Source: Micromonospora pattaloongensis (GTDB lineage Bacteria; Actinomycetota; Actinomycetes; Mycobacteriales; Micromonosporaceae). Taken from it: a stretch of DNA of 64,000 bases. This document shows, one piece after another, positions 16,431-24,123 of the stretch (its first letter is position 1; each line of letters opens with the position of its first letter). The stretch spans positions 124,001-188,000 of the forward strand of contig NZ_FNPH01000002.1 in NCBI RefSeq assembly GCF_900107255.1, written 5' to 3'. Both the position numbers and the translations under genes were made by a program. Under the pieces are notes generated by a model, which made no database searches, had not been told where the DNA came from, and saw only the letters and a list, made by a program, of their open reading frames with translations.

Positions 16431-17552
16431 TCAGGAGGTCGTGAGGCGCAGGCCGTACGCCCCGAGGATCTCGTTGACCGGCTGGAAGTAGGTGGTGCCG
16501 CCGGAGGAGCAGTTGCCCGAGCCGCCGGAGGTGACGCCCTGGGCCTGGTTGCCCGAGATCCACGAGCCGCCCGAGTCGCCCGGCTCGGCGCAGGCGTTGG
16601 TCCGGGTCAGACCGCTGACCGTGCCCTGGGAGTACGAGACGGACTGGTTCTTGGACTGGATGGAGCCGCAGCGCCAGCCGGTGGTGGAGCCGGAGCGGCA
16701 GACCGACGCGCCGACGGCGGCCTCCGAGGAGCCCTTCACCGCGACGGCGTAGCCGTTGTACTGGTTGACCGAGCCCTGACCGACCCAGCTGGAGTTGGTG
16801 CGGACCCAGGCGTAGTCGTTGCCCGGGAAGGACGAGCCGGCGAAGCTGCCCATCGCGACCCGGTTGCTGCCGCTGACCGCCTGGCCGGTGCTGCCGCAGT
16901 GGCCGGCGGTGACGAAGCCACCGCTGACGGCGAAGCCGACCGAGCAGCGCCCGCTGCCGATGTAGTAGGCGTCGCCACCGTAGAAGTTGTAGTAGGTCTG
17001 CGGGGTGTCGTTGACGACGGCGACCCGGACGGCGTCGCCGGTGCCCGCCGCGAACGTCTTGGCCGCGGCCTCGCCGCCCTTGACGGCCTCGACGACGACG
17101 GTGTTGGTGGCGACGTCGACGTACCAGCCGGTCACCGACTTCGGCGCGGTCCGCGCGTCCAGGGTGTCCTTGATGGCGTTGAGCGCGGCCTCGCTGCGGC
17201 TCACGACGGTGGGGGTCGCGCCGGCGGCGCGGACCTTGGCGGCGGAGGCCGCGTCGGTCACCGCGACGGCGAGGGTGCCGTCGGGGCGGATCCACGCGCC
17301 GCCGAAGCGGCTGCCGAGGCTGCCGCGCATGGTCTGCTCGGTCTTGGCGGCGGCGAAGTCGCTGCGGAGCCGGGCCTTGGCCTGGTCGGCGGTGAGGCCG
17401 AGGTCGCGCTGCATGGCCGAGAGCACCTCGGCCGAGACGCCGGCGGCCGGGTCGGTGGTCGGGGCGGCCGTGGCCGGCTGGTGGAACGCGGCCACGATGC
17501 CCGCGGCGAACAGCGTGGCTGCCGCGGCGGATGCGATCTTGCGGGGGCGCAT
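16431..17552 (-). CDS. Streptogrisin-like secreted serine protease (S1 family)
   Basis: 373 residues. It has a signal peptide (RKIASAAAATLFAAGIVAAF), then an alpha-lytic-protease-type pro-region (~residues 45-185, ending near TPQTYYNFYGGDAYY), then a chymotrypsin-fold domain. The catalytic His is in FVTAGHCGS, Asp in GNDYAWVRT and Ser in EPGDSGGSW. Cysteines are placed as in streptogrisins. The pro-region normally folds the protease and is cut off after export. ATG 17552 is preceded by a purine-rich RBS (GAAGGGA). A clean terminator follows at 16385-16414. Confidence 0.93.
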   Translation of the reverse strand: MRPRKIASAAAATLFAAGIVAAFHQPATAAPTTDPAAGVSAEVLSAMQRDLGLTADQAKARLRSDFAAAKTEQTMRGSLGSRFGGAWIRPDGTLAVAVTDAASAAKVRAAGATPTVVSRSEAALNAIKDTLDARTAPKSVTGWYVDVATNTVVVEAVKGGEAAAKTFAAGTGDAVRVAVVNDTPQTYYNFYGGDAYYIGSGRCSVGFAVSGGFVTAGHCGSTGQAVSGSNRVAMGSFAGSSFPGNDYAWVRTNSSWVGQGSVNQYNGYAVAVKGSSEAAVGASVCRSGSTTGWRCGSIQSKNQSVSYSQGTVSGLTRTNACAEPGDSGGSWISGNQAQGVTSGGSGNCSSGGTTYFQPVNEILGAYGLRLTTS

Positions 17553-17774
17553 TGACGGTCCCTTCGGTGGGGGGTAAGGAACACTCTGCGCGCATTGGCC
17601 CGGGTATCGGGCTTCTGCGCCGTCAGGCCCGTAACGCTAACCACCCTCAATTCCCAGCAGTACATCACTTTCTCGTCATATTGCGACGTATGCCGCCGTT
17701 GACCAGCGCCGATGGGCCGCGCGTCCCGGCCGGTCGATCACCCGTGCGGGTGCGAGAACTCTACGATCATCGAT

Positions 17775-17808
17775 CGGCGCCCGCATCGTCGGTACGATGC
17801 GGGCGCCG
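17775..17808 (-). terminator. Terminator of the HTH/Clp-N operon
   Basis: CGGCGCCCGCATCGT (17775-17789) and its exact inverse (17794-17808) form a 15-bp stem with a CGGT loop, starting 15 bp after the stop of the Clp-N gene. The rest of the 270-bp gap up to 17553 holds no supported gene. Confidence 0.8.
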
Positions 17809-17822
17809 AGTCGCCTCGATGC

Positions 17823-18401
17823 TCAGGCGGCGGCGCGCACCGCGGCCTCCACCCGCCGGCGCAGGTCGTCGAGGTCGAGTCCGGCCTCCGTGAGTACGAG
17901 CGCCGCCAGCCCCTCCCCCTCGCGCACCAGCCCGAGCAGGATGTGCTCGGTGCCGATGTGCCGGTGCTTCAGCCGCAGCGCCTCGCGCAGCGACAACTCC
18001 AACACCTTCTTCGCCCGCGACGAGAACGGCCAGCCGCGCCGCCGACCCCGCCGCAGTCCCCACTTGGGACGGTCCTCGGGCGGCTCCAACGCGCCCGGGC
18101 CGAACGCGGCCTCGATCTTCGCCCGTACCGCGTCGAGGTCGATGCCGATCTCGCGGAGCGCGGCGGCGTCCGCCTCGCCGAGCACCCGCGGTCCCCGCCC
18201 CACGTGCCGCAGGATCCGCGCGCGCAGGTCGTCGGCGTCCGCGCCCGCCTCGCGCAGCACCATCGCCGCGAGACCCGCGTCGTCGGCGAGCAGCGCGAGC
18301 AGGATGTGCTCCGTACCGATCTTGTCGTGTTCGAGGCGCCGCGCCTCGGCCTGCGAGCGCGTGACGACCTCGCGGGCGCGGTCGGTGAACCGTTCGAACA
18401 T
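17823..18401 (-). CDS. Stand-alone double Clp N-domain protein (ClpC2-like)
   Basis: 192 residues with two copies of the Clp N-terminal repeat and no ATPase domain. Copy 1 is FERFTDRAREVVTRSQAEARRL with KIGTEHILLALL; copy 2, after a basic linker (LRRGRRRGWPF), is SSRAKKVLELSLREALRL with HIGTEHILLGLVREGEGLA. In ClpC these repeats receive adaptors, phospho-arginine proteins and antibiotics. A free copy could act as an adaptor, a decoy or a sensor. ATG 18401 overlaps the stop of the HTH gene (TGATG) with GGGAGG 4 nt upstream, so translation is coupled. Confidence 0.88.
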   Translation of the reverse strand: MFERFTDRAREVVTRSQAEARRLEHDKIGTEHILLALLADDAGLAAMVLREAGADADDLRARILRHVGRGPRVLGEADAAALREIGIDLDAVRAKIEAAFGPGALEPPEDRPKWGLRRGRRRGWPFSSRAKKVLELSLREALRLKHRHIGTEHILLGLVREGEGLAALVLTEAGLDLDDLRRRVEAAVRAAA

Positions 18402-18637
18402 CACGCCTCCCGTGCGGTCTCCGCCGGCGCCCGGCCGGCGTGCTTTTTGTGGACTCCCTGCCTGCTGACCTCGAGCGCGTCGGCGATCTCCTGCCAGGAC
18501 CAGCCCTGCCGCCGGGCGTTGTCGACCTGGACCCGCTCCAGGCCCTCCAACAGGCGGCGCAGGGCGAGCACCGCACGCAGGCCGACCCGGGGGTCGGTGC
18601 TGGCGGCCGCCGCGGCGAGTTCCGTTGCCTGACTCAT
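18401..18637 (-). CDS. Small HTH regulator paired with Clp-N protein
   Basis: 78 residues. The C-terminal half is a helix-turn-helix: RRQGWSWQEIADALEVSRQGVHKKH, with a long N-terminal helix (LRAVLALRRLLEGLERVQVDNA). The gene directly precedes and overlaps the Clp-N gene. Two copies of a TGTCAAC-N4-GTTGACA palindrome lie between its start and -52, so autorepression is very likely. The transcript appears leaderless: a TTGACA -35 and TAGGTT -10 with 18-bp spacing place the start at the A of this ATG. Confidence 0.85.
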   Translation of the reverse strand: MSQATELAAAAASTDPRVGLRAVLALRRLLEGLERVQVDNARRQGWSWQEIADALEVSRQGVHKKHAGRAPAETAREA

Positions 18638-18639
18638 GC

Positions 18640-18657
18640 TGTCAACCTAGGTTGACA
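18640..18657. promoter_or_regulatory. Palindromic operator 1 over the -10 region
   Basis: TGTCAACCTAGGTTGACA is a perfect 18-bp palindrome beginning 3 bp upstream of the HTH start codon. It contains the presumed -10 (TAGGTT on the minus strand, 18644-18649). Confidence 0.8.
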
Positions 18658-18664
18658 ACGCCAC

Positions 18665-18688
18665 GTGTGTCAACCCAAGTTGACACAC
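18665..18688. promoter_or_regulatory. Palindromic operator 2 over the -35 region
   Basis: GTGTGTCAAC (18665-18674) and GTTGACACAC (18679-18688) are exact inverse arms around 4 bp. The arms and 4-bp centre match operator 1; the centres are 28 bp apart. It contains the presumed -35 TTGACA (minus strand, 18668-18673). Confidence 0.8.
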
Positions 18689-18747
18689 CGCGTACGCCGA
18701 CCCGTCGATGGAAAGAGGGCGCCCGCCGACGGCCGGGCCGCCGGTGG

Positions 18748-19401
18748 CTAGCGGAGCCGGGCAACGGCCTCCGTCGTGAGCTCCTCGGGGGTCGCGATGA
18801 CCAGGTCGGCGAGGGCGAGCGCGTCGGGCGCCGGCGGGTACGCCGCGTGCGGCATGGCGATCACCGCCATGCCGGCCGCGGCGGCCGCGCGCAGCCCGTT
18901 GGAGGAGTCCTCGACCGCCGCGCACTCCGACGGCGGCACCCCCAGCCGCTCCGCCGCCGCCAGGTAGACGTCCGGCGACGGCTTGCCCGCCGCCACCTGC
19001 TCGGTCGAGAGCGTCACGGTGAAGGCGTCGGCGAGTCCGGCGACCACCAGCACGCGGTCGATCAACCGGCGCGGCGACGAGCTGGCCAGGCCGAGCGGGA
19101 ACCGCGCCGCGAGCCGGCGTACCGCGTCGACCGCACCGGGAACCAGCGGCAGCCGCTGCTCGTAGCGACCCGCCATCCGCTCGATCACCTCGGTCGCCAC
19201 CCGCTCCGGGTCGCGCCCGACGCCCAGGTCGGCGCCGAGGTAACGGGACCACTCAGCCGTACTCATCCCCATCAGCCGTCGCTGTGCCTCCGGCAGCCAC
19301 GTCCCACCCGTCTCGGCGACGTACGCCCGCCGCACCTCCTCCCATACCGGCTCGGTGTCGATGAGCACGCCGTCCAGGTCGAAGACAACCGCAGTGATCA
19401 T
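18748..19401 (-). CDS. HAD-superfamily phosphatase (beta-phosphoglucomutase-like)
   Basis: 217 residues. HAD motif I is VVFDLDGVLIDTEP at the N-terminus, motif II is GLASSSPRRLID, motif III is the Lys in AAGKPSPDVYL, and motif IV is CAAVEDSSNGLRAAAAAGM. The cap is the small helical type (residues ~15-85), as in beta-phosphoglucomutase and sugar-phosphate phosphatases. The substrate is probably a small sugar phosphate. ATG 19401 has AGGA 8 nt upstream. It is a single gene divergent from the first usp gene. Confidence 0.88.
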   Translation of the reverse strand: MITAVVFDLDGVLIDTEPVWEEVRRAYVAETGGTWLPEAQRRLMGMSTAEWSRYLGADLGVGRDPERVATEVIERMAGRYEQRLPLVPGAVDAVRRLAARFPLGLASSSPRRLIDRVLVVAGLADAFTVTLSTEQVAAGKPSPDVYLAAAERLGVPPSECAAVEDSSNGLRAAAAAGMAVIAMPHAAYPPAPDALALADLVIATPEELTTEAVARLR

Positions 19402-19507
19402 GGGTTCATCCTGCCCTGCGACCCCGTTTCGCGCCGCCGCGCCCGCCCCGGCCGATACCCTCCACCTGGCGGCACCCCCCACAGCGGTGACACGGCAGGG
19501 GGCAGGA

Positions 19508-20347
19508 ATGCCAGCTCAGGGTCCACAGGTCACGCGGGACCGGATCGCCGTCGGGGTGGACGGTTCGGAGTCGAGTCTCCGCGCGGTCCGGCTGGCCGCC
19601 CACGAGGCGGCGCTGCAGCGGCGTCCGCTGCGGATCGTGCACGCGCTCAACTGGATCCCCGACCAGTCCGCGCCCAGTGACGGCGAGCCGCGCCCGGCGG
19701 CCGAGGCGCTCGTCAATCGCGCCGCCGCGCTGGCCGAGCAGGTCGCGCCGGGGTTGGAGACCGAGGTCGCGATCGGCGAGGGGACGCTGACCGGGACGCT
19801 GCTGCGCGAGTCGAACCTCGCCGGCCTCATCGTGCTGGGCGACGGCGGTCTCGACCGCCACACCTGCCTGCCGCTGGACGCCCCGGCGGTGCAGCTCGCC
19901 TCCCGTTCCAAGTGCAGCGTCATGCTGGCCCGCGGCGAGCAGACCGGCGACGAGGGTCCGGTGCTGGTCGGGGTGGACCGGTCGGCCGGCGGCGAGCGGG
20001 CGCTGGAGTTCGCCTTCGAGGCGGCCGCGAACCGCCGCGCCGAACTGGTCGTCGTCCGGGCGCTCGATTCCGACGCCCCCGAGGACGCGGACGTGACCGC
20101 GGCGCAGTTGGCCGAGGCGGTCGGGCCGTGGCAGGAGAAGTACTCCGGGGTCACCACGCGGCGGCACGTGCTCGCCGGCGAGCCGCCGCAGGTGATGGTG
20201 GCGCAGTCGAAGTCGGCGGCGTTGGTGGTGGTGGGCGCGCGGGGCGAGCACCCGGTGCGCACCCCGCTCGGCTCGGTGACCCAGGCCGTCCTGCATCACG
20301 CCCCCTGCACGACCGTCGTGGTCCGCGCCATCCCGCCCACCGCCTGA
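19508..20347 (+). CDS. Universal stress protein, two UspA domains (copy 1)
   Basis: 279 residues, two tandem Usp folds. Domain 1 begins RIAVGVDGSESSLRAV; domain 2 begins PVLVGVDRSAGGERALEFA and ends with the nucleotide-binding loop VVVGARGEHPVRTPLGSV. Domain 1's corresponding loop (IVLGDGG) is less canonical, so ATP binding may be limited to domain 2. These proteins are dormancy and stress factors in actinobacteria. GGCAGG lies just before the ATG. It is the first of four related genes in 3.8 kb. Confidence 0.9.
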   Translation: MPAQGPQVTRDRIAVGVDGSESSLRAVRLAAHEAALQRRPLRIVHALNWIPDQSAPSDGEPRPAAEALVNRAAALAEQVAPGLETEVAIGEGTLTGTLLRESNLAGLIVLGDGGLDRHTCLPLDAPAVQLASRSKCSVMLARGEQTGDEGPVLVGVDRSAGGERALEFAFEAAANRRAELVVVRALDSDAPEDADVTAAQLAEAVGPWQEKYSGVTTRRHVLAGEPPQVMVAQSKSAALVVVGARGEHPVRTPLGSVTQAVLHHAPCTTVVVRAIPPTA

Positions 20348-20513
20348 GTCCATCCGTACGGCCATCCAATGTGGACGCGTGAACTGGTTGACGTGCTACG
20401 TTCGCAAATTCGTCTCACATCGGTGCGCCTCAACCGTGGTCCGGGGCCGCCGCTGACAGGGATGATTGAGGGGGCAGGCAGATCTCGGCACGGGAGCGCA
20501 CCCGGAGGTGGTC

Positions 20514-21326
20514 GTGGTGGACAGCGGAGACAGAAATCCCATCGTGGTCGGTGTCAAAACCGCGGCCCCGGAGTCCCCGGCCGTCCGGCTGGCCGGGGCC
20601 GAGGCGCTGCTGCGGGGGCGTCCGCTGCACATCGTGCACGCCTTCGTCTGGCCGCCGTTCACGTCCCCGGACGGCGATGGCGCCGGTTACGGTTCGCCGC
20701 GGCAGGACGCGGAGAGGATCGTGGCCGACGCGATCGCCGAGGCGCGGGCCGACCGGCCGGGCCTGACGGTCTCGGGTGAGGTGGTCGACGGCGCCGCCCT
20801 GGAGACGCTGGTCAACCTGTCCGCGCGGGCCGCGCTGCTGGTGCTCGGCAACAACACGCTCCGTCGCTCGGTGACCCTGCCGGTCGAGTCGCTGGCGGTG
20901 CAGGCGTCGGCGCGCGCCGGCTGCCCGGTGATCATCGCGGACGGTTCCGAGCGGCCGGACGCCCCGGTGGTCGTCGGGGTCGATGGGTCGCCGTGGATGG
21001 CCCCGGCGCTGGATCTGGCCTTCGAGGAGGCGGAGCTGCGCGACGTGCCGCTGATCGTGGTGCAGGCCGGCGGGAACGAGCGGGCGGCGGCCGGCGTACA
21101 CCATCCGCTGCTGCACACCACGCTGTCGCCCTGGCTCGCCCGCCACCCGCGGGTGCAGGTGGAGCAGCGGGTCGTCGCCGAGCCCCCCACGGAGGCGCTC
21201 GGCGACCTGTCGCACAAGGCCCAGCTGCTGGTGGTGGGCGCCCGCGGCTGGCAGGCCCGGCTGCTCGGCTCGGTCACCCAGGCGATGCTGCTGCACGCGG
21301 ACTGCCCGGTGGCCGTCGGCCGCTGA
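20514..21326 (+). CDS. Universal stress protein, two UspA domains (copy 2)
   Basis: 270 residues. Domain 1 starts PIVVGVKTAAPESPAVRLA, where the usual VDGS is replaced by V-K-T-A, and its LVLGNNTL loop lacks the G-x-x-G pattern, so domain 1 probably does not bind ATP. Domain 2 has VVVGVDGSPWMAPALDLA and VVGARGWQARLLGSVTQ. Four GTG codons cluster here; GTG 20514 is best spaced (6 nt) from GGAGG at 20503-20507. The operon position suggests joint stress induction with its neighbours. Confidence 0.88.
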   Translation: MVDSGDRNPIVVGVKTAAPESPAVRLAGAEALLRGRPLHIVHAFVWPPFTSPDGDGAGYGSPRQDAERIVADAIAEARADRPGLTVSGEVVDGAALETLVNLSARAALLVLGNNTLRRSVTLPVESLAVQASARAGCPVIIADGSERPDAPVVVGVDGSPWMAPALDLAFEEAELRDVPLIVVQAGGNERAAAGVHHPLLHTTLSPWLARHPRVQVEQRVVAEPPTEALGDLSHKAQLLVVGARGWQARLLGSVTQAMLLHADCPVAVGR

Positions 21327-21398
21327 CGTCGGCAGCGCCGCCGTACCCGCAAGCCACCGCAACCCGGCGATCCGGGCGAACCACCTCAGTTTCGCGGC

Positions 21399-21404
21399 TA
21401 TGGT
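21399..21404 (+). promoter_or_regulatory. -10 box ahead of usp copy 3
   Basis: TATGGT followed by six bases and an in-frame GTG at 21411. Either the message is leaderless with GTG 21411 as start, or it has a 33-nt leader carrying GGAGG for the ATG at 21444. Confidence 0.5.
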
Positions 21405-21443
21405 GAGACGGTGACCGACGCGGTCGGCGGCGGAGGTGCATCG

Positions 21444-22328
21444 ATGCGTACGGACACCTCGGCGCCCGTCGTCGTCGGCGTCGACGGATCGCCGGCCGCG
21501 CTCGCGGCCGTCCGGTTGGCCGCGCGCGAGGCCGCGCTGCGCAAGTGCCCGCTGCGGTTGGTGCACGCGTTCATCTGGCCGCAGCTGAAGGCGCCGCGCG
21601 CCCATCTGCCCGCCGGCCCACCCGAGGGCGGCCTGCGCCAGCAGGCCGAGCGGACCGTCGCGGACGCGGTGGCGGAGGCGACCCGGGCCGCGCCGGACCG
21701 CGTCGTGATCGACGAGATCGTCGACGGCTCCCCCGCGCCGGTGCTGCTGCGCGAGTCGCGCCGCGCCGGGCTGCTCGTGCTCGGCTATCACGGGCTCGGC
21801 GCGGTCACGGGCGCGCTGATCGGGTCGGTCGCCACCCAGGTCGCCGGGCACGCGGCCTGCCCGGTGATGGTGGCGCGCGGCGAGAACCATGCCGACGGCC
21901 CGGTGATGGTCGGCGTCGACGGGTCGCCGTGGTCGGAGCGCGCCGTCGCATTCGCCGCCGAGGAGGCCGCGCTGCGCGCGGCACGCCTGGTCGTGCTGCA
22001 CGCGCGCAACGGCCCGCTGCCGGTCGCCACCGGCGACCCGGAGGCCACCGCGTCCGATGTGGACGCTTCCGACGCCGACGAGGAGGTCGCGCTCACCGCG
22101 ACCGTGGCGGCGCTCCGGGCACGCCACCCGCAGGTGCCGATGACGCACCGGCTCGTCCAGGGCCGGGCGACGCGGGTGTTCGTCGCCGAGTCGGCCGGCG
22201 CGCAACTGATGGTCGTCGGCGCGCGGGGCCGCGGCGGCTTTCCCGGGCTACGGCTGGGTGGGGTCAGCCAGGCGGTCCTGCACCACGGCAGCTGCCCGCT
22301 CACGATCGTCCAGGAGCCGCAGCCATGA
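21444..22328 (+). CDS. Universal stress protein, two UspA domains (copy 3)
   Basis: 294 residues. Domain 1 has VVVGVDGSPAALAAVRLA and VLGYHGLGAVTGALIGSVA; domain 2 has VMVGVDGSPWSERAVAFA and VVGARGRGGFPGLRLGGVSQ. Both ATP-binding loops look intact, unlike in copies 1 and 2. ATG 21444 is chosen for the well-spaced GGAGG (21432-21436); the in-frame GTG 21411 is a leaderless alternative that would add 11 residues. Confidence 0.88.
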   Translation: MRTDTSAPVVVGVDGSPAALAAVRLAAREAALRKCPLRLVHAFIWPQLKAPRAHLPAGPPEGGLRQQAERTVADAVAEATRAAPDRVVIDEIVDGSPAPVLLRESRRAGLLVLGYHGLGAVTGALIGSVATQVAGHAACPVMVARGENHADGPVMVGVDGSPWSERAVAFAAEEAALRAARLVVLHARNGPLPVATGDPEATASDVDASDADEEVALTATVAALRARHPQVPMTHRLVQGRATRVFVAESAGAQLMVVGARGRGGFPGLRLGGVSQAVLHHGSCPLTIVQEPQP

Positions 22329-22338
22329 CCGTACGCCC

Positions 22339-23244
22339 GTGACGGCCGCCGCGGCGCGACCGGTCGTCGCCGGGGTGGACGGCTCCCCCGGCAGCCTGAC
22401 CGCCGCCCGGCACGCCGCGTACGCCGCCGCCACCCGGTCACTGCCGCTGCGGCTGGTGCACGGCTTCCTGCCGGCGCTGGACCACGGCCTGCCGGAGAAC
22501 CCGTACGACGGCGATCCGCCCGCGCCGGGCCAGCCGGAGCGGCGGATGCTCACCGACACGGCCGAGCGGCTGCGCCGGGAGTGGCCGGAGCTGACGGTCT
22601 CGACGCGGCAGGCGCCCGACGGCGGGGCGGCGACGCTGATCGAGGAGTCGCGCCGCGCCGACCTGGTGGTCGTGGGCGACCGCGACCGGGAGCGCCTGGG
22701 CGAGCTGCTGCTCGGCTCGGTCGCCTCGCAGGTCACCGGACATGCGCACTGTCCCGTGCTGGTCGTACGCCCGCCCGACCGGCCCGTCGACCACCCGGGG
22801 CCGGTCATCGCCGGCATCGACGGGTCGCCGGCCGGCGACGCGGCGCTGATAGCCGCGGCGCACGAGTCGGTACGCCGGTCCCGGCTGCTGGTGGTCGCGC
22901 ACGTGTGGTGGGCGGCGGCGGTGCGGGAGACGCGCGAGACGTACGCCGGGATCGAGGCGACCGCGATGGCCGACGCCGCCGAGCTGGTCGTCGCCGCGGT
23001 GGCGAACGTCCAGGCACGGTTTCCGGGGATCATCGCGGAGGAGAAGCTGATGCGCGGCCCGGATCCGGCGCGCACCCTGGTGGAGGCCAGCCGGGAGGCG
23101 GGGCTGCTGGTGGTGGGGGCGCGCGGGCACGGCGGCCTCGCCGAGCTGCTGCTCGGGTCGGTGAGCCAGCGGCTCGTGCAGTACGCCCGGTGCCCGGTGC
23201 TGGTCGCGCGCGCCCAGTCGGCGCCGCTCAGCCCGCCCGGCTGA
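22339..23244 (+). CDS. Universal stress protein, two UspA domains (copy 4)
   Basis: 301 residues, beginning 10 bp after copy 3, so almost certainly in one operon with it. Domain 1: PVVAGVDGSPGSLTAARHAA and VVGDRDRERLGELLLGSVA. Domain 2: PVIAGIDGSPAGDAALIAA and VVGARGHGGLAELLLGSVSQ. GTG 22339 is the only start that leaves room after the copy-3 stop. Its 3' end overlaps the end of the convergent HxlR-redoxin gene by 17 bp. Confidence 0.88.
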   Translation: MTAAAARPVVAGVDGSPGSLTAARHAAYAAATRSLPLRLVHGFLPALDHGLPENPYDGDPPAPGQPERRMLTDTAERLRREWPELTVSTRQAPDGGAATLIEESRRADLVVVGDRDRERLGELLLGSVASQVTGHAHCPVLVVRPPDRPVDHPGPVIAGIDGSPAGDAALIAAAHESVRRSRLLVVAHVWWAAAVRETRETYAGIEATAMADAAELVVAAVANVQARFPGIIAEEKLMRGPDPARTLVEASREAGLLVVGARGHGGLAELLLGSVSQRLVQYARCPVLVARAQSAPLSPPG

Positions 23245-24076
23245 GTGCCCAGTCGATGGCGTCGGCGATGTCGAGCACCGGGTAACGCACCGCCCGGATC
23301 CGCCGATCGGCGTCGATCACGAACAGCGACCGGCGCAGCCGTACGGTGTCGGCGACCCGGACGGTGGGCAGCCGCAGCGCGGCGGCGAGCTCCAGCGCGC
23401 TGTCGGAGAGCAGCGGGAACGGGATGGCCTCGGCCTCAGCGAAGGCGCGCTGCTCCTCGGGGCGCTGCGTGCTCACCCCGTGCACCGCCACCTTGGCGGC
23501 CCGGAACTCCCCGTAGCGGTCCCGGAAGAGGCGGTTCTCCAGGGTGCAGCCGGCGGCGCCGGGCACGTCGGACCAGCCGTCCGGCAGCGGCGAGGGCGTC
23601 CCGGTCGCCGGGTACGCGAACAGCACGGTGGGACCATCGACGACGGCGCCGTCGCCCGCGGTCGCGGGCAGCCGCAGCGCCGGCACCACCGTGCCGACCA
23701 GCGCGTGCACCCGTTCGTGGTCGGCGTGCGTGGAGGTGGCCGTCACCTCGCCGTCGCCGAGCACCCACCGGTCGCCCCAGTCCTGTAGCCCGACCAGGAC
23801 CGGCAGCAACGCCCGGCCGCGCGCGGTGAGCAGGTAGTCGTGCCGGGGCGGGGCGCTGGTGTAGGCGACCCGCTCCAGCACGCCCGCGTCAACCAGGTGG
23901 CGCAGCCGGTCGGCGAGCACCTTGCGGGAGATGCCCAGCTCCGCGACGAGGTCGTCGAAGCGGCGGTGGCCGCGGGCGACGTCGCGGACCACGAGCCAGC
24001 ACCAGCGGTCGGCGAGCACCGCCGCAGCGGCGCTGACCGCGCACGCCGGGTCGGGAGAACTGGGTTGCCGCGGCAT
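23228..24076 (-). CDS. HxlR-type winged-helix regulator fused to a peroxiredoxin-like domain
   Basis: 282 residues. Residues ~10-110 are an HxlR DNA-binding domain: C12 at the conserved redox-Cys position, then DRWCWLVVRDVARGHRRFDDL, GISRKVLADRLRHLVDAGVLERV and a wing. Residues ~130-282 resemble a redoxin/AhpC-TSA fold: TVLFAYPATGTPSP, then AAGCTLENRLFRDRY with the candidate peroxidatic C177, and RRSLFVIDADRRIRAVRYPV. The chain could couple peroxide chemistry to DNA binding. It is divergent from an MFS pump with one shared 21-bp palindrome, and it looks leaderless (TATGCT, 6 nt, ATG). Confidence 0.85.
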   Translation of the reverse strand: MPRQPSSPDPACAVSAAAAVLADRWCWLVVRDVARGHRRFDDLVAELGISRKVLADRLRHLVDAGVLERVAYTSAPPRHDYLLTARGRALLPVLVGLQDWGDRWVLGDGEVTATSTHADHERVHALVGTVVPALRLPATAGDGAVVDGPTVLFAYPATGTPSPLPDGWSDVPGAAGCTLENRLFRDRYGEFRAAKVAVHGVSTQRPEEQRAFAEAEAIPFPLLSDSALELAAALRLPTVRVADTVRLRRSLFVIDADRRIRAVRYPVLDIADAIDWALSRAG

Positions 24077-24089
24077 GATCCCAGCATAG

Positions 24090-24110
24090 TAAGTTCCCAT
24101 TGGGAACTTA
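24090..24110. promoter_or_regulatory. Palindromic operator between HxlR-redoxin and MFS genes
   Basis: Two 10-bp arms, TAAGTTCCCA (24090-24099) and TGGGAACTTA (24101-24110), are exact inverses around one central base. The site abuts the -10 of the regulator (24083-24088, TATGCT on the minus strand) and lies 14 bp before the MFS start, so one bound dimer could control both directions. Confidence 0.8.
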
Positions 24111-24123
24111 CTGGGGAGGACAC

